From the NCBI GenBank assembly GCA_000333855.2, contig CM007344.1, positions 106,855-151,230 on the forward strand: a DNA stretch of 44,376 nt. Reading direction: 5' to 3'. The notes under the pieces were generated by a model. That model did no database searches and was not told the origin of the DNA. It saw only the letters and a program-made list of their open reading frames with translations. Shown here in pieces: positions 18,322 to 26,958 of the stretch. A program made the translations under genes and the position numbers. The DNA is from Endotrypanum monterogeii (Eukaryota; Euglenozoa; Kinetoplastea; Trypanosomatida; Trypanosomatidae). The first letter of the stretch is position 1; every line of letters begins with the position of its first letter.

Positions 18322-20043
18322 ATGTTTGCCAGGTCCGTGGTTCAGCTCATGGGGGTGTCCAATCGCCCGGTTCGAGGTGTCGATTACCTTCGGAACCGCT
18401 TCACCAACAAGGGCACAGCCTTCTCGGTTTCAGAGCGGAGCCATCTGAGCGTAGAGGGACTGCTGCCACCATCTGTCGAGACACTCGACAGTCAGGTAGA
18501 GCGTTATTGGGATCAGTTGAACCGCTTCAACGAGCCAATAAACCGCTACCAGCTGCTGCGCAATGTTCAGAACACAAATGTAACCCTCTATTACGCCATC
18601 GTGACGCGCTATCTGAAGCAGACACTGCCCATCATCTACACACCAACGGTCGGTGAGGCGTGCCAGCAGTATGGGGATCTCTATCAGAAGGACCATGGCC
18701 TCTACCTCGATGTCGCCAACAAGAGCAAGGTAAGGAAAATGATTCAAAACCTTCGAAAGCCCAACGTTGACGTGATTGTCATCACCGACGGCTCCCGTAT
18801 TCTCGGTTTGGGTGACCTCGGCGCCAACGGCATGGGCATCAGCATTGGCAAATGTTCTCTGTACGTGGCTGCGGGTGGCGTGAGGCCGAGCCGCACGCTG
18901 CCAGTCGTCATGGACGTCGGCACAAATAACGTCGATCTCCGCAACAATCCGCTCTACCTTGGGTTGCGAGAGCCGCGCTGCAATGAGGAAGATTTTTACG
19001 CGTTGCTGGACGAGTTTATGGAGGCTGCCAAAGACGCGTGGCCCTCTGCCGTGGTGCAGTTTGAAGACTTCAGCAACAATCATTGCTTCGACATGTTGGA
19101 GCGCTACCAGAAAAAGTACCGCTGCTTCAACGACGACATACAGGGCACCGGGGCCGTTGTCGCCGCTGGCTTCCGCACGGCAGTGAAATTGAGCGAAATA
19201 CCAATGGATCAGCATCGCATCATCTTTCTCGGTGCTGGCTCCGCGGCGACGGGTGTGGCCGAGAACATCGCCGACCTCGCGGCTGAAACGGGTGCGAAGA
19301 GGGAAGACATTATGAGGAGTACTTTTTTTGTGGACTCCAAGGGAATGGTGGCGACCAACCGCGGGGACAAGCTGGCCAAACACAAGATTGCATGGGCGCG
19401 CACTGACATCCCCGATGCCGATATCGGGAACCTCAAGACACTCGACGACGTCGTTCGCTACGTGCGGCCAACTGCGCTGATTGGCCTTAGTGCCACCAGC
19501 AACGCCTTTACACGTGAGATGGTTGAGTTTGTGCATTCCTACTGCCCACACCCAATCATCTTTCCGTTGTCCAACCCGTCCAGTAAAGCTGAGATTCTCC
19601 CGTCGAATGCATACAAGTGGACAAACGGCGATGCTATTGTTGCTTCGGGAAGTCCATTCCCTGACACAGTCATCAACGGACGCACCTTGCAACCATCGCA
19701 GGGCAACAACCTATATATCTTCCCAGGTGTAGGTCTTGGCTGCTGCATCGCTCAGCCGCCATATATCCCACAGGAGGTGCTGGTGACGGCAGCTGCCTGC
19801 CTGAGTACACTGGCTACGCCTGACGACCTCGCCAGAGGGCAGCTGTACCCACCGATCGAAGACGTGCGTCGTGTGTCATGTGAGGTGGCTGTGGCTTGTA
19901 TCCAGAAACTGCAGACGATGGGACTGGCCAAGAAAGATCTACCAGACAACCGTCAAGACCTGATGAGGTTTGTTGAGGACTCCGTCTGGGAGCCTAATTA
20001 TCTGCCTGAAAAATACTACCTGGAGAAGGATTTGATCTTGTAG
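18322..20043 (+). CDS. Malic enzyme, probably mitochondrial
   Basis: The protein has 573 aa and is a tandem paralogue of the enzyme at 13420. The same catalytic positions are present with identical numbering: Y106, R159, K177, E248, D249 and D272, plus a GAGSAATGVA nucleotide-binding motif. The start at ATG 18322 gives an N-terminus (MFARSVVQLMGVSNRPVRG) that is rich in Arg, Val and Ser and free of acidic residues for about 20 residues, as in a mitochondrial presequence. The first gene instead begins with a polar, Lys-rich stretch, so the pair probably splits between mitochondrion and cytosol, a split known for trypanosomatid malic enzymes. The frame is open upstream to 17566, but that part is low complexity and lies before a probable splice acceptor. 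Two internal blocks are almost identical to the first gene at the nucleotide level. Confidence 0.95.
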   Translation: MFARSVVQLMGVSNRPVRGVDYLRNRFTNKGTAFSVSERSHLSVEGLLPPSVETLDSQVERYWDQLNRFNEPINRYQLLRNVQNTNVTLYYAIVTRYLKQTLPIIYTPTVGEACQQYGDLYQKDHGLYLDVANKSKVRKMIQNLRKPNVDVIVITDGSRILGLGDLGANGMGISIGKCSLYVAAGGVRPSRTLPVVMDVGTNNVDLRNNPLYLGLREPRCNEEDFYALLDEFMEAAKDAWPSAVVQFEDFSNNHCFDMLERYQKKYRCFNDDIQGTGAVVAAGFRTAVKLSEIPMDQHRIIFLGAGSAATGVAENIADLAAETGAKREDIMRSTFFVDSKGMVATNRGDKLAKHKIAWARTDIPDADIGNLKTLDDVVRYVRPTALIGLSATSNAFTREMVEFVHSYCPHPIIFPLSNPSSKAEILPSNAYKWTNGDAIVASGSPFPDTVINGRTLQPSQGNNLYIFPGVGLGCCIAQPPYIPQEVLVTAAACLSTLATPDDLARGQLYPPIEDVRRVSCEVAVACIQKLQTMGLAKKDLPDNRQDLMRFVEDSVWEPNYLPEKYYLEKDLIL

Positions 20044-20243
20044 AACAAACGAAATGGTTGAGATATATATATCTATATATATATGTATAAGTAAAAAAGA
20101 AAAGTGAATGGAGAGACGTCATTTGCCAAAATATAGCGCGCGTATTAGTTTTTTATTCCCACTCCCTGTTGCCGCTTTCGTCGTGATGGTGATGGTGGTG
20201 TTTTTTTTTTTTGACTTCTCCCGATCTCTACTTCCATATTCCT

Positions 20244-20415
20244 ACACACACACACCTCCCCCCATTTGGTGCAGGTGTGTGTGTGTGTGTGTGTGTGTGC
20301 GTGTGCGTGTGCGTGTGCGTGTGTGTTTGTCTACTCGTTTCTTTTTTACATTTTTGTGTGTGTGTTCATCGTTTTTTTTTTTTGAGCGAAACACACACAC
20401 ACACACACACACATG
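20244..20415. repeat. CA/GT microsatellite cluster
   Basis: A CA tract (20244-20255) faces a GT tract (from 20276) across a 15-base spacer, then come GTGC units and another CA tract (about 20391-20413). The first two arms are complementary over 14 bases. Confidence 0.9.
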
Positions 20416-21387
20416 ATCCCTTTATCTCTGCGCGCATATGCATGGTTTATATCCTGTGCGTGCGCTTGAGCGTGTATGTACCCTCTTCGGATTGCATCTC
20501 TCTCTCTCTCCCTTTCCCCTCTTCCCAATCCCAGCAGGCTCGCGTTGGTTTTTCATGGAAACTCACAGATTATCTTTTGGTATCCCTCGCGTACACGCGT
20601 GTGTGTGTGTGTGTGTGTGTAGGTCTGAGATTAATTTGTCAAGTGTGCATAAATTTGTTCACTTATGTAAGGGCGGATATCTGTTACCTTTCTTGAGGAG
20701 GAAGGAGGGAAGGAGGGTGGGGGGGGAATAGGATGGAGGGTAGGGGAGATGCTGTTCTTACTAGTTCACTTGCTGAGCTGCTCAAAGCTCGCTAAGTGAT
20801 CGATTCTCATATTTTCGGTAGTAGAGCTTATGATATTGCTGTCAAAGCACACACACACACATACACAAGGAAGAGGAGCCGGGTGAGAGGGGAAGGGGTT
20901 GAGCTAAGGAGGACTCATCACCACCGACATCAGTCGTCGGGCTCCGCACGTCTCTGCGTTTGTGCGACTTGCCACTGTGAAGAAGGTTGGTATAATTGAG
21001 GCGATGGGCAGAGTGTCGTCGTAACTTCCATGTCCTGCGTGGTGGTATGGGAAAGGATGCATGAGACGCAGCGGCTGGGCTGAGAAAGAAAGAAAGGAGG
21101 GTGGCTGCATTGCTGCAACGGGTGTACCGCTGTATTGCGCAGTGTCGCTAATCTGAGGGGGGGGGTATGTTTCTTTCCGTACGTGTGTGTGTATCACCAC
21201 CATAGCTCTTCCCCCCCCCCCCCCCGCAGTTTGCATGTCTGGATTCTTCTCGATAAGTTGTGTTTCCCTTTTTCCCCACTGAAATCCACTGTTTTATCCT
21301 CAAAATTATGTTCTTCGTTTTATGTACACCTGCGAAGAAGGCAGAGAAACAAAGGGGCGTGCCGCGGGTAACACACACACACACACA

Positions 21388-21421
21388 CCTCTCCCTGCTT
21401 TATTTCTTTTTTTTTTTCTAG
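21388..21421 (+). promoter_or_regulatory. Strong candidate spliced-leader acceptor for RGG gene
   Basis: A long C/T and T tract ends in TTTCTAG with the AG at 21420-21421, 153 nt before the ATG at 21575. Confidence 0.6.
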
Positions 21422-21574
21422 GCGGAGGACCCAGAGTCGTAACACAGGGACCATATAGTGCCCCATTTCCTGCGCCGAGCTGAGCGTGCCGCCTTTGGGA
21501 GAAAAGACAGCGTGGCTTCCTGAAGCAATCTCCCTCGCGGAATCTGGGAAAGCAACAACAAGTGTCGTGGAAAC

Positions 21575-22495
21575 ATGAGCTCACATTTTGGGCTTCATGA
21601 GAGCGGACTACCTGCGATGTCGGACGAAGAGGACGACGACGCTGAAGACGACCTCGGGCTAACATTCGTGCCGGCGTCAAAGCGCTCGGCGGTGGCGGCA
21701 TCGTGCGTTCTCGGTCCCCGCGCCAAAGGCGCATCCTCTTCTGGGTTTATCTCTTCAACAGATACCTCCACCCCCTCTAACGAGCCCAAGCGACGCACCG
21801 AGACAGTCTATGAGCAGGAGCGCAACGCAAAGGCACGTCAAGTTCTTGCCGAGCAGCAGGGGAATACCCAAGGGGTGGCATTCTCGCCGGATCCCTTTCT
21901 GGCCTTTCTATCAGAGCCGTACGGGGTCGCTGAGTTTTCGGAAATGGCTGGTCAGTCAGCCTCTGCATCTACATCTGCGCCGTACCACCAAGATGGTGGG
22001 CGGCGGGGACTTGCGCAGTATCGCGGCCGTGGCGGCACAGAGGTTGGACGAGGAGCTCCTATTGGAAGAGGTGGCGGTCGTCGGTACCGGATGCCGAACC
22101 CCAACATGACGGAGGAGGAGCAAGCGCGCTACATCCGCCATCGCCGAAACATGGCCGTTACCCGCAACGCATTACGAGAAGTCGACCCCGAGACGCTCGA
22201 GTACATGGAGGTAACGCAGGCGCCGGACCAGGTTCCTCCAAGTAGAGGTCGTGAGGGTTTCTCTGGAACCAGCTTCAGCGCTAGCCGAGGACGTGGGGGC
22301 TTCGACGTCGGCGGTGGTGGTAGCAACATATCACCGTACCGAGGTCGAGGCACCGGTGGTGACTGGCGTGAACGTGGTGGGAGCCGGCTCTCATGTTACC
22401 CCGCTGTCCGCGGTGCAAGCGGTCACCGTGGCGACGGGCCCGCTCGCAGTTTCGGTGCGAGAGGCGGCAACTCAGCATCGTTCCGCCCCTTCTAG
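21575..22495 (+). CDS. Acidic N-terminus / RGG-rich protein, probable RNA-binding
   Basis: The protein has 306 aa from ATG 21575; a second in-frame ATG at 21617 would start exactly at the acidic stretch MSDEEDDDAEDD. The N-terminal third is acidic and then basic (KRRTETVYEQERNAKARQ). Residues about 145-170 and 220-306 are rich in RG/RGG/GRG repeats, which commonly bind RNA and are targets of arginine methylation. Between them lies a charged, probably helical segment (about 174-210) containing the string NPNMTEEEQARYIRHRR. I see no RRM, KH, LSm or zinc-finger domain, so the exact family is not recognised. A nuclear, nucleolar or RNP-granule location is plausible but inferred. The next gene also looks RNA-related. 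Confidence 0.85.
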   Translation: MSSHFGLHESGLPAMSDEEDDDAEDDLGLTFVPASKRSAVAASCVLGPRAKGASSSGFISSTDTSTPSNEPKRRTETVYEQERNAKARQVLAEQQGNTQGVAFSPDPFLAFLSEPYGVAEFSEMAGQSASASTSAPYHQDGGRRGLAQYRGRGGTEVGRGAPIGRGGGRRYRMPNPNMTEEEQARYIRHRRNMAVTRNALREVDPETLEYMEVTQAPDQVPPSRGREGFSGTSFSASRGRGGFDVGGGGSNISPYRGRGTGGDWRERGGSRLSCYPAVRGASGHRGDGPARSFGARGGNSASFRPF

Positions 22496-23233
22496 TGAGG
22501 GTGTGAAGGACAGGTGTGTACCCCACCTGCGCCCGAGTGCGTGTGCCTTCCTAGATCTGTTTCATGCACTCCTTTTTTTTTTTCTCGCCCCTTCCTAGGG
22601 GTGCCACAGACCAGTAGAGGCGGGCGGAGGAGGAGGTGAGTGCACGGCAGAGATGTAACCATGGCGAATACAGTGCTTTAGAAGCACACCCTATATGTGG
22701 AAGCAGCTACGCGATGGAGAAGCGAGAGAAGACGTCAATCGATTGGGGTATGCGGTGAGGAGGCGGATAGAAGGAAGCTTCATGCAGTACTCTCTACCAC
22801 AAGCCGCTCCGGGTGTCTCTACTTGGATGTGCCTGCTTCGGGTGTGTACGCAGGAATAGAGGAGAAAAACTGCGGATGACCACGTACACCCATACATTAA
22901 AGGTTTAAGAGAAATCGAAACAAAAGGACTCGAGAATGAAAGCAGTGGTCGCGAACAACAGAGGCTCCTCTTCATGTGTGGGCAAACTTGTGTTTTTTTT
23001 TTTCTAGCGCTCGACTGTGTAGCAGCTGAACCTATCAGCCATGCCCACCCCGCACCTTCGCCTTCCCTGACATCTCTACTCAAAATGCATATGCTCACGC
23101 ATTTTTTTACAGAAACTATTATTCCTCTGATGTCGGCATCTACACCCATTTTTTTTTTTTAGGTTGCCACCAACAGTCTTTTTTATAACAAAGGGTACGT
23201 GTGTCTGCGCGCGCACGAGCGGTGGCTCGAATC
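22496..23233. other. Intergenic region
   Basis: This 0.7 kb has no supported gene. T-runs occur at about 22570 and 22988, and a strong polypyrimidine/AG acceptor lies at the end. The middle part is mixed sequence with short, unconvincing frames. Confidence 0.6.
23141..23162 (+). promoter_or_regulatory. Strong candidate spliced-leader acceptor
   Basis: A T-run is followed directly by AG at 23161-23162, 71 nt before the ATG at 23234. Confidence 0.55.
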
Positions 23234-25051
23234 ATGAGCTCTAACGATGATGCTCCACCTCACAAGCGCCTCGCGACGGAGGAAGTGAGGAGTGACAGTC
23301 CTACACATAGGGGTGTCCGTCGGCACCACCACAACGCGCCAGCTCTCAGTGCACGCGCGCGCTTTATGCAAGAGCTAGAGCAGTACGCGACTGACGACGA
23401 CGATGATGACAACTCTGGCGGCAAGATGGGCTCCGTGGTCAGGGGTGCAGGGTCTATGTGGCAAAGAGGGTCAGTGCACGGAGCTCTGCCGACGAGCGCC
23501 ACATCACCACCTGCGTCCGACATGCGCCGTGCTGCGTCGTCTGTTCAGCCCGCTAGCGCATTCAACTTCTTCTTCGGTAGCGGAGATGATGAGCACAACG
23601 AAGCAGACGATGTGGTTGTAGGTGACGATGCAGTGAGGGGCACGGCATCGACTACCTCGGCAGATGATGTTCTCGCCGGAACCCTCGCCACTAGCTCAAA
23701 TAGTTCTCGCAGGATCAACGGCGGCAAGGCAACGCCTTCTCGTGTTGGTCTCCAGTTGCTGCATAGCATGCACAACGCATCAAAGCCATCTGCCGACTGT
23801 GGCGGCAATCTTTGTGACCTCACAGGCAGCCCGGCCTCGACATCGGCTGCCACGCAGGTGCCATCTGCACCACCGGGTCGCGCTTCGTATGCAGCGGCAG
23901 GAAAAGCAGGGTCCTCTCTGACGTGTGTACAAACCCCGCGCAGTGGATTTGAGGTTGTTCACGCATATATTCCATTGAGCACAGGTGGTTTTCTGAGCAC
24001 GGCCAGCGCGGCGGATGATACCATGGAGGGACAACCGGTGCGCATAGGCGATATTCTTTCGTTGCGGAAACCACTCAGTTCTGTAGCACCACCGCTGGGT
24101 AATGGAGCGATGACTGCACCCGCGTCCTCTGGTGCAGTCTCCACTGCCTCTCCGAATACCGCCCCCTCCTCCCCCGTCACCGTCCCCTCGACCAGCGCGG
24201 CCCCGAATGGTGCGTCGGTGACGGGTTTGGACGTGGAAGAAGTTGCGGTGAAGGCGATGGGGCACTTCAAGAACGCCTCTACATTTACCTCTGAGGAGCA
24301 GAAATATGGCCGTCAGCTTACCCCTGACATGGCGCGTCTCCTCTTCGAGGTCGCTCGCGTGGATCAGCATACTCGCAGCATCGAAGCCCTCTTCCTGGAC
24401 GGCACTCGCGCAAAGGTGTCCTTCTTCGAGGTGCGCCCGGCAGGGTATGTGGAGAGAAAGATGTACGCCATATGGAAGGCCGACCCTACAAGTCGCCCAG
24501 TGAATACTATCCACAGCAACGCATCGTCGCCCACAACGTCGTCGGCCCAGAGTGGAGCTGTTTTGCCGCTCTCGGCAGCAACGCCCGTGTTCCCAGAAGC
24601 AACGCTCGTCAGTGCCGCCGCTTGGTGGGTTATACCGCGCCTTCTTGTGCGCCTCACGACGGAGGCGGCCGGTGACTGGTACGGTAAGAAGTGTGTCGTC
24701 AAGGCTGTGCATCGAGGTGAGAATCGCATCCGTCTGACGGAGTGGGTTGAGGAGGACATCAGCGCCGGTGACCGTGAGAGTGGCAGCAGGAGAGGTGATC
24801 ACTACGGAAAGATGATCGCCGCCGCTCCTGAAGCGCGAGAATTGATCGGCCTGGACGGACTCGAGACGGTGGTTCCCAAGAAAGGGGGACGTGCCATGGT
24901 GGTGCTGGGGAGCCGGCGAGGTGAGATGTGTACCATCCGCAACCGCATTCGGGGCCCTGATGGGGAACTCTCCTCCGTTGAGGTGGAAATGAATCGAACC
25001 AAGGAGGTGACGACACTGCGAGCCGAAGAGCTCTGTGCCCTCGCGCGATGA
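23234..25051 (+). CDS. Protein with KIN17/GPKOW-like C-terminal SH3/KOW region
   Basis: The protein has 605 aa. The frame is open from 23201, but the first ATG is at 23234 (MSSNDDAPPHKR). Residues 1-320 are mostly disordered, with acidic, Ser/Thr/Ala-rich runs. Residues about 331-417 form a compact conserved-looking segment of unknown type. The C-terminus (about 463-605) starts with WWVIPRLLVRL, continues with WYGKKCVVKAVHRGENRIRL, then LETVVPKKGG, and ends in a KOW-like unit MVVLGSRRGEMCTI. This order matches by eye the tandem SH3-like/KOW tail of KIN17 and of the spliceosomal G-patch protein GPKOW/MOS2; an aromatic residue, a GKK/GxYY turn, LETVVP and a KOW repeat are the shared marks. I see no G-patch and no KIN17 zinc finger, so it is either a divergent member or a different nuclear RNA/DNA-processing protein. 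Confidence 0.85.
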   Translation: MSSNDDAPPHKRLATEEVRSDSPTHRGVRRHHHNAPALSARARFMQELEQYATDDDDDDNSGGKMGSVVRGAGSMWQRGSVHGALPTSATSPPASDMRRAASSVQPASAFNFFFGSGDDEHNEADDVVVGDDAVRGTASTTSADDVLAGTLATSSNSSRRINGGKATPSRVGLQLLHSMHNASKPSADCGGNLCDLTGSPASTSAATQVPSAPPGRASYAAAGKAGSSLTCVQTPRSGFEVVHAYIPLSTGGFLSTASAADDTMEGQPVRIGDILSLRKPLSSVAPPLGNGAMTAPASSGAVSTASPNTAPSSPVTVPSTSAAPNGASVTGLDVEEVAVKAMGHFKNASTFTSEEQKYGRQLTPDMARLLFEVARVDQHTRSIEALFLDGTRAKVSFFEVRPAGYVERKMYAIWKADPTSRPVNTIHSNASSPTTSSAQSGAVLPLSAATPVFPEATLVSAAAWWVIPRLLVRLTTEAAGDWYGKKCVVKAVHRGENRIRLTEWVEEDISAGDRESGSRRGDHYGKMIAAAPEARELIGLDGLETVVPKKGGRAMVVLGSRRGEMCTIRNRIRGPDGELSSVEVEMNRTKEVTTLRAEELCALAR

Positions 25052-25187
25052 ACTCGAAGCCGTCTGTCTGGTTTCTCTCACCTCCCCCGTTCTGTGGATT
25101 GTCATGAACACTGTCGCACCCAGGTGCCCCCCCCCCCCACACACACACGTACATTTCGCAGCAGCTAACAATCAGTATACACATCCG

Positions 25188-25213
25188 TATATATATATAT
25201 ATATATATATATG
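25188..25213. repeat. TA microsatellite
   Basis: TA array of about 13 units in the likely 3' untranslated region of the preceding gene. Confidence 0.9.
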
Positions 25214-26266
25214 TAAAGAGAGGTCGACGGCAGCAGGAGCACCTGAGCAGGTATCCCTCTCTTCCGCCTCTCTAACACCTACAAAAAAAAAGCATGTTTT
25301 TGTCAACAACGATTATTATACGTACATGCCTCGTATGGATCCTCCACTTGGGCGAGTAATAGATACTCCTCTCAGTTCATTCTCACTTCCCTCTCAGATG
25401 CACCGTGTCGGACTCTGCGCTGTGACTCGTGCCCGTATGTGTGTATGGATGATCCCAATGGTTACCTCTTAGGATGTCATTGATTCTCTTGCCCTGATTC
25501 CCTCTTTTTATTTACATCTTAATTATGATATTTTCTTTCCTTCTTCGAACGCACCAAAAAACTTATTGTTTATTATCACAGCATCCCCTCTCTCCCCTCG
25601 TAGGAATACACACTGCGAAAAAGGGTAGAACACTAGACAAGAGCGAGCGCCTCTGTAGCGGTGTATCATGCCGCATTTCTGTGTCCCATAAGCACCCCCG
25701 TCTGTACACTTGTGTTCTCTCATTCACGACAGCTGGATTGCGCTCGGCATCATCGATATGTGTGGTGGACGCCTTGATTCACGTTGAGGCCTGATGGTGA
25801 CGGCGAGCATACCCCGAGGAAAGTACCTTACAAACATCAACCGGCGATAGCTCCTGCTAGCCGCTACGAAACTTCAACACCAAAAACAAGCTGAACGGAG
25901 GAGGGCGTAGCGACAGGGAAAAGCACCTCCACCGATGTCATGACGTCGGCTGGAGTGATCTACGCAGCGGTCTCGCTTACCGGAGACGGAGTGGTCAACA
26001 CATTTAGAGCACATCGGTTTTTCTAGAGACCTTCTCCTATCCGCATGTGGTCGTGTCGTTGTCGAGTTGGAGTGGCTTGATCATATTTTTGTTTAATGTG
26101 TTATGTGCGCCTGTGACTGTGCCTGTCTTCATATATATGCTTGCTTATCACGCATCCCGCTGTCCTCCCCCCCCTCCCTTTTGCACTGCTACCGACCTGA
26201 TCATTTTATTCCTGACTCAGATATCGCGAATTCGTTGGCCTGAATTGCGTAAAGATTGTGTGTTCA

Positions 26267-26283
26267 TTTTTTTTTTTTTTTAG
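26267..26283 (+). promoter_or_regulatory. T15-AG, possible spliced-leader acceptor
   Basis: Fifteen T are followed by AG at 26282-26283. Used as an acceptor it would give a 675-nt leader for the gene at 26959 and would place the adjacent structured segment at the very 5' end of that mRNA. Upstream ATGs in the interval (for example near 26615) argue for a closer acceptor. Confidence 0.35.
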
Positions 26284-26287
26284 GGGA

Positions 26288-26373
26288 GGAAGACGGGGTG
26301 CGGGTGTCTGCACCTCCAAAGGTGTATGCGGCGCTCAGGCACTAGAACCTGAAGCACCCGCCGCCCCTCTTTC
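26288..26373 (+). ncRNA. Candidate structured RNA, three-way junction
   Basis: Pairing worked out by hand. The outer stem joins 288-293 with 368-373, 295-299 with 363-367 and 300-306 with 355-361 (add 26000), about 18 pairs with single-base bulges at 26294 and 26362 and two G-U pairs. Inside are two hairpins: 26309-26315 with 26320-26326 (loop CCAA), and 26334-26339 with 26348-26354 (A26353 bulged, loop 26340-26347). The three arms meet at a junction. It could be a leader or 3'-UTR element, a small RNA, or part of a retroposon remnant. No known family is recognised; covariation is untested. Confidence 0.35.
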
Positions 26374-26958
26374 TTTTCTTTTACTTTCCCTTAGGCAGCG
26401 GGCCCTGGGGTAGTCAGAAACACGAAAGGGCAAGCTACGAGGGTGCACAGCTGCTCAGACGGTGAAGGGGGGGGGGGGGCTGCGTCTTGGTGGCAAACGC
26501 GCAGGGCATTGCATTTGCTCAATGCGCCTCTTCATCTTTTTTTTTTTCGCCGAAACGAAAACCAGTGAATATTCTGTGATGGAACAACGATCATCAGCAT
26601 CCCTGCTCTAGCAACATGAACTCACTTCATCTGTATACCGATTGCCCTATTGAAGGTGAGGTTCCGTGTTAGTGCTAGACTGCTATCACAGCCTCCTCAA
26701 CCTATATTCCCGCACCCTCCTCCCGTTCTCCATACTCGATCGGCCACTACTTGTGAGGTGGTTGTACTACCCACTCTGCACACATACGCACACGCACACA
26801 CGCCCCTCGTCCCGATGCGTCATCTTTAGCAACCTCACAGAAAACAGATCTTCACATCAAAGCCGCTGCTGTTGTACACACAATTCACTGGCGATTCTCG
26901 TCAAGGGAGATCGATTAATTTCACCAACGCTCTGCATTCACCGCGAGGAGCGGCAGCG

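Larger units (their letters stand above)
20044..21574. other. Intergenic region with GT/CA repeats
   Basis: This 1.5 kb has no supported gene. It includes a short TA array (about 20061-20090), a cluster of CA and GT tracts (20244-20415 and about 20598-20621), G-runs near 20720, and, from about 20760 to 21150, more complex sequence without a good frame. Confidence 0.55.
25052..26958. other. Intergenic region with structured segment
   Basis: This 1.9 kb has no supported protein gene. It contains a CA patch, a TA array (25188-25213), a GC-rich non-repetitive block (about 25795-26020), a T15-AG tract followed by a potential three-way-junction fold (26288-26373), G-runs near 26467, and another T-run (about 26537-26547). 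Which AG serves the next gene is unclear: candidates are 26283, 26565 and 26840. Confidence 0.55.

Noticed and set aside
18430..19692. 420-codon antisense frame over the mitochondrial malic enzyme
   Set aside because: It is a shadow of the GC-rich codon use of a well-supported gene on the other strand. The first malic enzyme shows a similar antisense frame at the same place because of shared sequence.
20244..20415. CRISPR-like or tandem-repeat array
   Set aside because: These are dinucleotide microsatellites without unique spacers, and the organism is clearly a eukaryote.
23780..25171. 463-codon antisense frame over the KIN17/GPKOW-like gene
   Set aside because: It is His/Arg/Gly/Cys-rich with no recognisable domain and opposes the direction of every other gene. 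The + strand frame has a recognisable C-terminal domain.
26288..26373. Reading the three-way fold as a tRNA or an HDV-like retroposon ribozyme
   Set aside because: There is no anticodon arm, T-loop or CCA-adjacent acceptor geometry, and I could not lay out the nested double pseudoknot expected of an HDV-like fold. It is left as an unclassified candidate.
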